From: Flavobacterium sp. LC2016-12
GTDB taxonomy: Bacteria > Bacteroidota > Bacteroidia > Flavobacteriales > Flavobacteriaceae
DNA: 64,000 nt
Reading direction: 5' to 3'
NCBI RefSeq assembly: GCF_015351595.1
Contig: NZ_JADKPT010000007.1
Location: 176,920-240,919 of the forward strand
Part shown: one piece after another, positions 8,090 through 16,008 of the stretch
How the letters are laid out: every line of letters begins with the position of its first letter
How positions within the stretch are numbered: position 1 is the first letter of the stretch
Made by a program: the position numbers and the translations under genes
Notes under the pieces: generated by a model
Told to the model about the DNA's origin: nothing
What the model saw: only the letters and a program-made list of their open reading frames with translations
Databases searched by the model: none

Positions 8090-9703
8090 ATGAAAATGAC
8101 AGCTGAAGCATTAAGACAAAAAGTGGGACAATTCTTTTTTCCCGCAGTTTTCATCAACGATACCGAAGAAAATATTCAGGAAACCGAACGTTTAATAAAA
8201 GAACACAATATTGGCGGACTGACTTTTTTTCACAGCCGTGCGAGCGCGGCAACAAATTATGAAAGCAAGAAAAAGGTTGTTTTTAATGATGACAGTTATC
8301 AAAAAATAAAAGAACTTATTGTTCGTTACCAAAAGTCTGCTTCTACTCCCCTTTTAATCAGCATTGATGCCGAATGGGGTTTAGCCATGCGCATCGAAAA
8401 AACACCGCAATATCCGTACGCCATTACACTTGGCGCTTTGCCGGAAAGTAAATCGGAGTTGGTTTACGAAGTTGGAAAACAAATTGGTTTAGACTTAAAA
8501 GCAGCCGGAATTCATTATAATTTATCGCCTTTGGCAGACATCAACAACAATCCGAATAATCCGGTTATTGGTTATCGTTCTTTTGGTGAAAACAAAGAAA
8601 AAGTAGCCAATTTTGCTGTTGAATATTTAAACGGAATGTCAGAAGTTGGTGTTTTAGGCTGTCTGAAACATTTTCCCGGACACGGAAATACCAGTGTCGA
8701 TTCGCATTTAGGACTACCGGTTTTAAAAGAAACTTTAGAAGAATTATTAGAAAACGAGTTATATCCGTTCATCAAAGGAATCGAAAATAATGTTGATTCG
8801 ATTATGATTGGACATTTGGCCGTTCCGAGTTTAAATGACGGAAAAGATACTTCGGCAACTTTATCAAAAGCGGTTATTCAGGATCTTTTGCGTGAGAAAT
8901 TGGGTTATGATGGTTTGGTTATTTCTGATGCCTTGAACATGCACAGCGTTTCTAAATTGTACGAAACAAAAGGCGATTTAGAATGGGAAGCGTTCAACGC
9001 CGGAAACGATGTTTTGTGTTTCGCCGAAAATGTTCCCGAAGGAATTGAGGCGATTCTTAAAAATGCTTCACCGGAAAGAATTGAAGAAAGCTTCAACAGA
9101 ATCATGAAAGCCAAGAAAAAAGTTGGAATCTTATCTGAAAACAACTTTACTTCGGGAGAATTAAACTTCAAAAAAGCAGCCGAACTAAATTTAGAAATCG
9201 CTCAGGATTCCATCACAAAAATCATTGACAATTCAAATACAGAATTGGCTTTTGAAGCGCAGAAAAACAATCAGTTAGCAAAATTAAGTTTGTACAAAAA
9301 TGTCGAAAATACTTTCTTCCAAACTATAAATTCAAAATTAGAATCGCCGGAATTTGCTTTTGAAAATTTAGAAGTTTCTGATATTTCCAAAATCAAAAAA
9401 GAGCTGGAAAATTTCGAAACCATTTTGATTTCCTTATTCGTACCAAAGGCAAAACCAATGAACAATTTCGAAATAAATGACGAAGTTTTAGCATTGCTTT
9501 CAGAATTGCTTCAAACCAAAAAATGTATTGTTTACGTTTTCGGAAATCCGTATGTTTTACCTATTATTCCGAATCTTTCTAAGGCTTCAGGACTAATTCA
9601 GGTGTATCAGGATTTTGAAGAATTTCAAAAAAATGCAGGAATTCAATTTTTAGAAAATAAAATCTGCAACGGAATTCTTCCTGTAAATATTGACCTTCAA
9701 TAA
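8090..9703 (+). CDS. nagZ: Beta-N-acetylglucosaminidase of glycoside hydrolase family 3 (NagZ)
   Basis: The protein has 537 residues from the ATG at 8090; a GTG at 8066 is also in frame but would overlap the GNAT gene. The GH3 catalytic domain spans about residues 5-345. KHFPGHGNTSVDSHLGLP carries the D204/H206 acid-base dyad typical of NagZ, and LVISDALNM carries the nucleophile D280. NagZ removes GlcNAc from GlcNAc-anhMurNAc peptides in the cytoplasm, and the absence of a signal peptide fits this. A C-terminal domain of about 180 residues has no function I recognise. It closes the recycling cluster that starts at anmK. Confidence 0.9.
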   Translation: MKMTAEALRQKVGQFFFPAVFINDTEENIQETERLIKEHNIGGLTFFHSRASAATNYESKKKVVFNDDSYQKIKELIVRYQKSASTPLLISIDAEWGLAMRIEKTPQYPYAITLGALPESKSELVYEVGKQIGLDLKAAGIHYNLSPLADINNNPNNPVIGYRSFGENKEKVANFAVEYLNGMSEVGVLGCLKHFPGHGNTSVDSHLGLPVLKETLEELLENELYPFIKGIENNVDSIMIGHLAVPSLNDGKDTSATLSKAVIQDLLREKLGYDGLVISDALNMHSVSKLYETKGDLEWEAFNAGNDVLCFAENVPEGIEAILKNASPERIEESFNRIMKAKKKVGILSENNFTSGELNFKKAAELNLEIAQDSITKIIDNSNTELAFEAQKNNQLAKLSLYKNVENTFFQTINSKLESPEFAFENLEVSDISKIKKELENFETILISLFVPKAKPMNNFEINDEVLALLSELLQTKKCIVYVFGNPYVLPIIPNLSKASGLIQVYQDFEEFQKNAGIQFLENKICNGILPVNIDLQ

Positions 9704-9772
9704 CTTACAAAAACACAATTCATAACTATAACTAAATACTATTACTTAATAAATATTTATAATTACATCTTA

Positions 9773-9804
9773 TTGTAAGTAACTCTACTTATACCCTACT
9801 TTTG
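9773..9804 (+). promoter_or_regulatory. Bacteroidota-type promoter of the peroxiredoxin gene
   Basis: A -7 element TACTTTTG at 9797-9804 matches TAnnTTTG. It is preceded by TTG at 9773-9775 with a 21-nt spacer, and lies 36 nt before the peroxiredoxin ATG. Confidence 0.6.
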
Positions 9805-9840
9805 CACCACAAATAAATTTTTAACTTTAAAACGAATAAG

Positions 9841-10479
9841 ATGTCTTTAGTAGGAAAAAAATTCCCAAGTATTGCAGTAGATGCTATCTCAGAAATGGGT
9901 GATAACTTAAAAATCAACATTTTTGAAGAAGCAGTAAACAACAACAAAAAAGTATTATTGTTTTGGTACCCAAAAGATTTCACTTTTGTATGCCCAACTG
10001 AATTACACGCCTTTCAAGCTGCATTACCAGAATTTGAAAAAAGAAATACTATCGTAATTGGAGCTTCATGCGACACAAACGAAGTTCACTTTGCCTGGTT
10101 AAATACTCCAAAAAACAACGGTGGAATCGAAGGTGTAACGTACCCAATCCTAGCGGATACAAACCGTAACTTATCTAACATTTTAGGAATTTTAGATATT
10201 GATTCTACAGAATACAGCGAAGAAACTGATTCAGTTATCATCGAAGGTTCAAACGTAACTTACAGAGCTACTTACTTAATTGACGAAACTGGAAAAATCT
10301 TCCACGAAAGTGTTAACGATATGCCATTAGGACGTAACGTAAACGAGTACTTACGTATGGTTGACGCTTACACACACATTCAAACTAAAGGTGAAGTTTG
10401 TCCTGCAAACTGGGAAGCTGGTAAAGAAGCTATGTCTGCAGACAGATTAAGTACAGCTGAGTACTTGAGCGCAAACTAA
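9841..10479 (+). CDS. Typical 2-Cys peroxiredoxin (AhpC/Prx1 class)
   Basis: This 212-residue protein reduces hydrogen peroxide and organic peroxides. The peroxidatic cysteine is C51 in FTFVCPTELHAF and the resolving cysteine is C187 in GEVCPANW, which is the pattern of typical 2-Cys peroxiredoxins acting as head-to-tail dimers. Length and C-terminal tail match the family. Thioredoxin, the usual electron donor, is encoded 216 nt downstream in the same direction. Codon use is strongly biased (many ACT, GAA, AAC), as expected for a highly expressed gene, and a clear promoter precedes it. No OxyR gene is visible. Confidence 0.95.
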   Translation: MSLVGKKFPSIAVDAISEMGDNLKINIFEEAVNNNKKVLLFWYPKDFTFVCPTELHAFQAALPEFEKRNTIVIGASCDTNEVHFAWLNTPKNNGGIEGVTYPILADTNRNLSNILGILDIDSTEYSEETDSVIIEGSNVTYRATYLIDETGKIFHESVNDMPLGRNVNEYLRMVDAYTHIQTKGEVCPANWEAGKEAMSADRLSTAEYLSAN

Positions 10480-10490
10480 TTTTTTATAAA

Positions 10491-10680
10491 GGTACAAAGG
10501 TTCATAGGTACAGAGTAGCAAAGGTTTTTGCTGCGAATGTTTTACAAAGGTTTTAAAACCTTTGTTCCTTTGAACCTTTGCTACTTTAAAATTTTTCAAA
10601 AACATACAAAGCGAAAGAGCGAAAAAAATAAACGAAGTTTCAAAACCTTTGTTCCTTTGAACCTCTGTCCCTTTGAACCT
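10491..10680. repeat. Interleaved direct and palindromic repeats based on AAAGGTT/AACCTTT
   Basis: The gap between the peroxiredoxin and thioredoxin genes holds a perfect 22-nt palindrome at 10544-10565. A 23-nt segment (10555-10577) recurs identically at 10642-10664, and further partial copies lie at 10491-10502 and 10665-10680. Several alternative hairpins are possible. It looks like a member of a dispersed intergenic repeat family rather than a coding region. Confidence 0.8.
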
Positions 10681-10694
10681 TAAAAACAAAACAA

Positions 10695-11003
10695 ATGTTA
10701 ATCGACTTAAACGAAGATACGTTAGCAGATTTAGTTGCTAAAAACGAAAAAGTAGTAGTACAATATTCAGCTTCATGGTGTGGAAATTGCCGTATTATGA
10801 AACCAAAATTCAAAAAATTAGCAACAGAAAATGAAGCTATCACTTTTGTTTTGGTTGATGCTGAAAATTCTCCGGAATCAAGAAAATTAGCCAATGTAAG
10901 CAACTTGCCTACTTTCGCGACTTTCGTAAACGGACAATTGGTTGGTGAAACTCAAACCAACAAACAAGAAGTTTTAATCGACCTGGTAAACGCAATTGCG
11001 TAA
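10695..11003 (+). CDS. Thioredoxin
   Basis: The 102-residue protein has the thioredoxin fold with active site SWCGNC (C29, C32), followed by RIMKP. The cis-proline lies in NLPTFATF. The central dipeptide Gly-Asn differs from the Gly-Pro of classical thioredoxin and should change the redox potential. There is no signal peptide, so it acts in the cytosol. Its position after the 2-Cys peroxiredoxin suggests it is that enzyme's dedicated reductant, and a thioredoxin reductase would have to come from elsewhere. A small protein of unknown function follows. Confidence 0.93.
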   Translation: MLIDLNEDTLADLVAKNEKVVVQYSASWCGNCRIMKPKFKKLATENEAITFVLVDAENSPESRKLANVSNLPTFATFVNGQLVGETQTNKQEVLIDLVNAIA

Positions 11004-11014
11004 ATAGATTTTAG

Positions 11015-11057
11015 ATTTTTAGACTGTTAGATTTTTCGAATCTTTATCTAAAAATCC
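11015..11057. repeat. Inverted repeat between thioredoxin and the next gene
   Basis: GATTTTTAGA at 11015-11024 pairs with TCTAAAAATC at 11048-11057 around a 23-nt loop. There is no T-run directly after it, so a processing or dispersed-repeat role is as likely as termination. Confidence 0.5.
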
Positions 11058-11086
11058 AATCATCCAACAATCTAATAATCAACAAA

Positions 11087-11344
11087 ATGAAATTACCCGT
11101 AATAAAGCAATTGACCCAATTTATCGAAGAAAACGATCAGGATTATATCATTGAAACGATTGAAGTTCTGGAAGCGATGACTGAAATTCCGTCTCTAAAA
11201 GATGAGGAGTTAGATGTAATTGGCGAATTGATATCCAACATGTATGGTGCGCTTGAAGTACACAAAATGGTAGTTCAGGGCACAGATAAAAAAGAAGCTT
11301 TGAATGCGTTCATGAAACGTGTTTTAGGTTCAATTGATAAATAA
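11087..11344 (+). CDS. Small helical protein of unknown function (DUF6952-like)
   Basis: This is an 85-residue acidic protein with no signal peptide, Cys pair or nucleotide motif; it begins MKLPVIKQLTQFIEEND and appears all helical. I associate it from memory with a small family conserved in flavobacteria beside peroxiredoxin and thioredoxin genes (DUF6952), but this is not certain. It lies 83 nt after thioredoxin in the same direction and is followed by a good terminator, so it is probably the last gene of the peroxide-defence unit. Function is unknown. Confidence 0.7.
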   Translation: MKLPVIKQLTQFIEENDQDYIIETIEVLEAMTEIPSLKDEELDVIGELISNMYGALEVHKMVVQGTDKKEALNAFMKRVLGSIDK

Positions 11345-11391
11345 GAATACCACTATATTTTCAAAAGCAAACAAAAAACAAAGACAGAGGA

Positions 11392-11420
11392 AGCGTTTCT
11401 ATATTTAGAGACGCTTTTTT
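11392..11420 (+). terminator. Rho-independent terminator
   Basis: A 9-bp stem (11392-11400 with 11407-11415, one G-U pair) with a 6-nt loop is followed by T residues to 11420. It ends the peroxiredoxin-thioredoxin unit. Confidence 0.8.
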
Positions 11421-11517
11421 ATGCGCAATGTATTAAGTATTAAGATTTTTGTACAATTTTTTCTTCCGCAAAGTAAATCTAAAATCTCTACTCTAAAATC
11501 TAAAATTATTAGGGCGA

Positions 11518-11630
11518 GACAGCATTAGAAAAAGGGGCTACTTCACTTTGCGCTTATTCGCCCCTTTCCCTAATGCTGTCGGGCTATCCGTACTGCTTCG
11601 GCAGTTAACTCCTATCCCTCTCGCGGCGAC
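11518..11630. repeat. Dispersed intergenic repeat with a long inverted repeat
   Basis: GACAGCATTAG at 11518-11528 pairs with CTAATGCTGTC at 11570-11580, and the stem continues through AAAGGGGC/GCCCCTTT. The following stretch (11581-11630, GGGCTATCCG...CTATCCCTCTCGCGG) resembles the element at 63590-63700. No ORF of note is present. It belongs to an abundant flavobacterial intergenic repeat type as I know it, but copy number cannot be seen here. Confidence 0.65.
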
Positions 11631-11674
11631 CCGATTTCAGTTCAACTTTTATGCATAACGTAATCACCACAAAC

Positions 11675-11775
11675 TTGTCATCCTGAGAAACGAAGGACCA
11701 CACTCGAAACTCCGCACAGTATTTGCCAATCTTTGTCGATCTCCTAGTGTGATCCTTCCTTCGTCAGGATGACAA
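11675..11775. repeat. Inverted-repeat element with TGTCATCCTGA ends
   Basis: The left arm 11675-11704 and right arm 11746-11775 are near-perfect inverted repeats beginning TTGTCATCCTGA and ending TCAGGATGACAA. The arms also share AAGGA and the CACACT/AGTGTG core. It looks like a small palindromic interspersed or MITE-like element with no coding capacity. Confidence 0.7.
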
Positions 11776-11895
11776 AAACCCCCCCAAAATCCGTGTCATC
11801 CGCGTGCCATTGTACTCCAATCAAATAATAAAATATAGGATTTCCCGTTACTCTTAAAACTCGCCTAATTGTGCTTACAACCCACAACAAATACT

Positions 11896-11925
11896 TTTAG
11901 ATTCAAATATTAATCCTTACTTTTG
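11896..11925 (+). promoter_or_regulatory. Probable promoter of tpx
   Basis: A -7 element TACTTTTG at 11918-11925, the same octamer as at the peroxiredoxin promoter, lies 24 nt before the tpx ATG. A weak -33 box (TTTT) lies at 11896-11899. Confidence 0.55.
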
Positions 11926-11949
11926 AACCTCATAATTTAAACAAATATC

Positions 11950-12447
11950 ATGGCTTCAATAACATTAGGAGGAAATCCTATTCATACTTCAGGAGAATTA
12001 CCAACAGTTGGATCACAACTAGCTGATTTCAAATTAGTACAAAATGATTTATCAGTTGCTTCATTAAGTAATTTTGCTGGTAAAAAATTAGTTTTAAATA
12101 TTTTCCCAAGTATCGATACAGGAACTTGTGCAACTTCTGTTAGAAAATTCAACGAAAGTGCAAGCAACTTAGAAAACACTACTGTACTTTGTATTTCAAG
12201 AGATTTACCATTTGCTCAAAAACGTTTTTGTGGCGCTGAAGGATTAGAAAATGTCGTAAACTTATCTGATTTCCAGGCTGGAGATTTTGGTAAAACAAAC
12301 GGTTTAGAAATCGTTGACGGACCTTTAGCAGGTTTACATTCAAGAGCAATCATTGTTGTTGATGCTGACGGTAAAGTTTTACACACAGAACAAGTTGCTG
12401 AAATTGCAAACGAACCAAATTACGAAGCAGCTTTAGCAGCACTATAA
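11950..12447 (+). CDS. tpx: Thiol peroxidase
   Basis: This 165-residue atypical 2-Cys peroxiredoxin of the Tpx family detoxifies peroxides, preferring alkyl hydroperoxides. The peroxidatic C60 is in [14 protein letters not shown] and the resolving C94 in [10 protein letters not shown], at the spacing of E. coli Tpx (C61/C95). The N-terminus [13 protein letters not shown] is the family signature. It has its own promoter and sits about 600 nt after the other peroxide-defence genes. The stop is 10 nt before the dgkA start, so read-through into the envelope genes is likely. Codon bias suggests high expression. Confidence 0.96.
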   Translation: MASITLGGNPIHTSGELPTVGSQLADFKLVQNDLSVASLSNFAGKKLVLNIFPSIDTGTCATSVRKFNESASNLENTTVLCISRDLPFAQKRFCGAEGLENVVNLSDFQAGDFGKTNGLEIVDGPLAGLHSRAIIVVDADGKVLHTEQVAEIANEPNYEAALAAL

Positions 12448-12457
12448 TATCCATTAA

Positions 12458-12832
12458 ATGGCATTTCAAAAAGATAATACTTTTGTAACAGGTCGGTTAA
12501 AAAGCATGACATATGCTTTTAACGGAGCTGTTAAACTTATAAAAACAGAGCATAGCATTATGGTTCAGTTCTCATTGGGAATCATAATGACTATTGCTGG
12601 GTTTTATTTTCATATTTCACAAACCGAATGGCTTTGTCAAACATTGGCAATCGGTTTAGTTTTAGGTATTGAAGGATTGAATACGGCAGTTGAAAAAATT
12701 GCCGATTTTATTCATCCTGATTACAGCAAACGAATCGGATTTATTAAAGATATTGCAGCTGGTGCAGTATTTTTTGCTGCAATGACAGCGATAGCAATAG
12801 GCTTGATTATTTATTTACCCAAATTTATATAG
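12458..12832 (+). CDS. dgkA: Diacylglycerol kinase family protein (DgkA or undecaprenol kinase)
   Basis: This 124-residue integral membrane protein has three hydrophobic helices. The DgkA-family signature is EGLNTAVEKIADF at about residues 73-85, with KDIAAGAVFF further on as the usual KDxxxAAV motif. These small kinases phosphorylate lipid alcohols; in Gram-positive bacteria the preferred substrate is undecaprenol, and in E. coli diacylglycerol. The sequence alone does not decide between them. It lies between tpx and ftsK in a run of closely spaced genes, with a gap of 15 nt to ftsK. Confidence 0.9.
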   Translation: MAFQKDNTFVTGRLKSMTYAFNGAVKLIKTEHSIMVQFSLGIIMTIAGFYFHISQTEWLCQTLAIGLVLGIEGLNTAVEKIADFIHPDYSKRIGFIKDIAAGAVFFAAMTAIAIGLIIYLPKFI

Positions 12833-12847
12833 GCAAGGAACGCAAGA

Positions 12848-15301
12848 ATGGCAAAAACAACCAAAAAAGAAACTGTAAATAAAAAAAACGAACCAAACAC
12901 CGAGAATAAAAGATCTTGGAAGATAACCAAACAACAAAAATTTGTTTTAGGCTGTCTTTTGGTACTCTTTTCTATTGCATTATTAGTGGCATTTATTTCA
13001 TTTTATGTCAACGGACAATGGCAAACAGATCAAAGCGCGGTAAGCCATCTTGGCGATCGCTCTGAAGAAGTGCAAAACTGGCTCGGAAAATTCGGAGCTT
13101 TTCTTGCCGATCTGCTTGTATACAGAGGTTTCGGTCTTGCTTCTTTTATCTTAGTTCGTTTGTTTTTCTTAACCGGATTATTTCTGGCTTTAGAAATGTC
13201 AACCAAAAGACTAAAAAGCATTTGGTTCTGGGATTTATTTGCGATTATTATTGTTTCTGTCTTATTTGGTTTTTTCGCCACTTCAGCACCAGAATTAGGT
13301 GGAACTATTGGGTACGAACTGAATTTATTTTCACAAGATTATATCGGAAAAACAGGAACTTTACTGGCCTTGCTTTTTGGATTAATTGTGTATTTAATTT
13401 TCAAAATAAAACTATCGCCGGAGAAAATTCAATCTTATTTTGATTCAACCAAAAATGAATTCAAATCTGAACTGGATGCTCTAAAAACGCCGCAACAACC
13501 TGAAAGTGCTTACAATTTAGAAGAATTTGCTATTGAGGAAGAAGATCCTGAATTAGACAACATTCATTTAAAAACAGAAGACACGCAATTCGAAATCAAC
13601 AAAGAGGCTTTAAAACCAACCATTTCAAATTCATCAGAAATTGATTTGAATCCGATTTTGAAACCTGTTCAAATGGATATCAAGCCTGCAACAGTAACTG
13701 CTCCGGTTCATACCGAAGAATTTGTTGTTGAAAAACCTGAAGAAGAAGATATCATCGAAGAAAACCTGGCTTCTCGCCTTGTTGCTGATTTTGGTTTATT
13801 CGACCCAACTTTAGATTTATCGAATTATAAATTCCCAACCATTGATTTATTAAAAGAATATTCGACGGGTGGAATTACAATCAATCAGGAAGAATTAGAA
13901 GAAAATAAAAACAAAATTGTAGACACACTTCGTAACTACAAAATTGAAATTGCACAGATTAAAGCAACGGTTGGTCCGTCGGTAACTTTATACGAAATTG
14001 TACCGGAAGCCGGAATCAGAATCTCTAAAATTAAGAGTTTAGAAGATGATATCGCATTGTCATTATCCGCTTTAGGAATTCGTATTATTGCGCCAATTCC
14101 TGGTAAAGGAACAATTGGTATTGAGGTTCCGAATAAGAACCCAACTATGGTTTCTATGAAAAGTGTTATTGGATCCGCTAAGTTTCAGGAAGCTGAAATG
14201 GAACTGCCAATCGCTCTGGGAAAAACCATTTCGAACGAAACTTTCGTTGTCGATTTAGCCAAAATGCCTCACCTTTTGATGGCGGGTGCTACCGGACAAG
14301 GAAAATCGGTTGGTTTGAATGCGGTTTTAACTTCGCTTTTATACAAAAAACATCCGGCCGAAGTAAAATTCGTTTTGGTGGATCCTAAAAAAGTAGAGTT
14401 AACTTTATTCAATAAAATCGAAAGACATTATTTAGCCAAACTTCCTGATACTGAAGATGCCATTATTACAGACAATGCCAAAGTAGTTAATACATTAAAC
14501 TCCCTTTGTGTCGAAATGGACAATCGTTATTCCTTATTGAAGGACGCGATGGTTCGTAATATTAAAGAATACAACGAAAAGTTCAGAGCAAGAAAATTAA
14601 ACCCCGAAGCCGGACACCGATTTTTACCATACATTATCCTGGTTGTCGATGAGTTTGCCGATTTGATTATGACGGCTGGTAAAGAAGTTGAGATTCCGAT
14701 TGCGCGTTTGGCACAATTAGCCCGTGCTATTGGTATTCACCTAATTATCGCGACTCAGAGACCATCTGTTAACGTAATTACAGGTTTGATTAAAGCGAAT
14801 TTCCCTGCGAGAATTGCTTTTAGAGTTACTTCAAAAATTGACTCGAGAACAATTTTAGATACACAAGGAGCTGATCAGTTAATTGGTCGTGGAGATTTAT
14901 TGTACACAAACGGAAATGATGTCGTTCGTGTTCAGTGTGCTTTCATTGACACTCCTGAGGTTGAAAAAATTACAGATTTTATTGGTTCACAAAAAGCATA
15001 TGCCACGGCTTATTTGCTTCCAGAGTTCGTTGGAGAAGAAACTGGCATCAATCTTGATATGGATATTTCCGAAAGAGATACTTTATTTAGAGAAGCTGCA
15101 GAGATTATTGTTAATGCACAACAAGGTTCCGCTTCATTACTGCAAAGAAAATTAAAATTGGGTTACAACAGAGCCGGTCGTTTGATCGATCAGCTGGAAG
15201 CAGCTGGAATTGTTGGTCCGTTTGAAGGCAGTAAGGCAAGAAGCGTAAACATTTCTGACTTAAGTGCTCTTGATCAATTTTTTAACAATGAACAAAATTA
15301 A
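12848..15301 (+). CDS. ftsK: FtsK/SpoIIIE-family DNA translocase
   Basis: This 817-residue protein moves chromosomal DNA at the division septum and coordinates dimer resolution. It has about four N-terminal membrane helices (roughly residues 30-190), then an acidic linker, then the alpha and RecA-like motor domains. Walker A is GATGQGKS at about residue 479, and a Walker B-like strand ILVVDEFADL lies near 597. The ATQRPSVNVITG segment follows. The C-terminal gamma winged helix (AGRLIDQLEAAGIVGPFEGSKAR) recognises KOPS-type sequences. Length is normal for Bacteroidota. The lolA and LptF/G genes follow closely, so envelope biogenesis genes share the transcript. Confidence 0.97.
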   Translation: MAKTTKKETVNKKNEPNTENKRSWKITKQQKFVLGCLLVLFSIALLVAFISFYVNGQWQTDQSAVSHLGDRSEEVQNWLGKFGAFLADLLVYRGFGLASFILVRLFFLTGLFLALEMSTKRLKSIWFWDLFAIIIVSVLFGFFATSAPELGGTIGYELNLFSQDYIGKTGTLLALLFGLIVYLIFKIKLSPEKIQSYFDSTKNEFKSELDALKTPQQPESAYNLEEFAIEEEDPELDNIHLKTEDTQFEINKEALKPTISNSSEIDLNPILKPVQMDIKPATVTAPVHTEEFVVEKPEEEDIIEENLASRLVADFGLFDPTLDLSNYKFPTIDLLKEYSTGGITINQEELEENKNKIVDTLRNYKIEIAQIKATVGPSVTLYEIVPEAGIRISKIKSLEDDIALSLSALGIRIIAPIPGKGTIGIEVPNKNPTMVSMKSVIGSAKFQEAEMELPIALGKTISNETFVVDLAKMPHLLMAGATGQGKSVGLNAVLTSLLYKKHPAEVKFVLVDPKKVELTLFNKIERHYLAKLPDTEDAIITDNAKVVNTLNSLCVEMDNRYSLLKDAMVRNIKEYNEKFRARKLNPEAGHRFLPYIILVVDEFADLIMTAGKEVEIPIARLAQLARAIGIHLIIATQRPSVNVITGLIKANFPARIAFRVTSKIDSRTILDTQGADQLIGRGDLLYTNGNDVVRVQCAFIDTPEVEKITDFIGSQKAYATAYLLPEFVGEETGINLDMDISERDTLFREAAEIIVNAQQGSASLLQRKLKLGYNRAGRLIDQLEAAGIVGPFEGSKARSVNISDLSALDQFFNNEQN

Positions 15302-15308
15302 TCCCATC

Positions 15309-16001
15309 ATGAAAACGAAAATTCAGGAAATCAACAACAATTCTATCACTAACATGACTAAAAAGTGTTTTCAAATGGCAATTTTATTGCTTTTGAGCTT
15401 TACTTCTATTCAGGCACAGGATAAAAAAGCCAAAGATTTATTGAACCAGGTAACAGCAAAAATAAAAAGCTACGATAATATTTCTATTGATTTTAAATAC
15501 TCTTTAAATAACGCTAAAGAAAACATTAATCAGGACAGCAAAGGAAACGTGATCATGAAAGGCAATCAATATGTTTTGAATTTCATGGGTGTTACTAAAA
15601 TATTTGACGGGCAAAAAAGCTACACTATCAATCCTGAAGACGAAGAAGTTACTATCTCTAAAGTTAATGAGAAAGATGACAATGCCATTACCCCTTCAAA
15701 AATGTTGACTTTTTTCAATTCCGGATACAAATATAATATGGACATCGTTCAAAATATTAAAGGAAGAAAAATTCAATACATCAAATTAGCGCCAACAAAC
15801 ACTAAGGATCAAAGAAAAGAGATTCTTTTAGGAATTGATGTACAAACAAAACACATCTATAATTTGATTGAAACTGGAAAAAATGGAACAAAAACCACTT
15901 TAACCGTTAATTCTTTTAAAACCAATCAGCCTTTATCAAAAAATCAATTTACCTTTGTAGCGAGCAAATATCCAAAATACTACATCAACAAATTAGATTA
16001 A
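15309..16001 (+). CDS. lolA: LolA-like periplasmic lipoprotein carrier
   Basis: The protein resembles LolA, the periplasmic chaperone that carries lipoproteins to the outer membrane. The hydrophobic segment FQMAILLLLSFTSIQAQ is a signal peptide. The ATG at 15309 gives 230 residues and lies 8 nt after ftsK. The ATG at 15354 would give a more compact signal peptide and is a real alternative; a start further upstream at 15264 would overlap ftsK. The mature part has a LolA-like beta barrel, with KAKDLLNQVTAKIKSYDNIS and GNVIMKGNQYVLNF. Bacteroidota usually lack LolB, so this protein may deliver directly to the outer membrane. Confidence 0.85.
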   Translation: MKTKIQEINNNSITNMTKKCFQMAILLLLSFTSIQAQDKKAKDLLNQVTAKIKSYDNISIDFKYSLNNAKENINQDSKGNVIMKGNQYVLNFMGVTKIFDGQKSYTINPEDEEVTISKVNEKDDNAITPSKMLTFFNSGYKYNMDIVQNIKGRKIQYIKLAPTNTKDQRKEILLGIDVQTKHIYNLIETGKNGTKTTLTVNSFKTNQPLSKNQFTFVASKYPKYYINKLD

Positions 16002-16008
16002 ACCAAGG

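Noticed and set aside
8066..8090. GTG start for nagZ at 8066
   Set aside because: It would overlap the GNAT gene by 22 nt, while an ATG at 8090 follows that stop directly and fits the GH3 N-terminus.
10447..10689. Minus-strand ORF over the peroxiredoxin-thioredoxin gap
   Set aside because: It is translated repeat sequence that overlaps the end of the peroxiredoxin gene.
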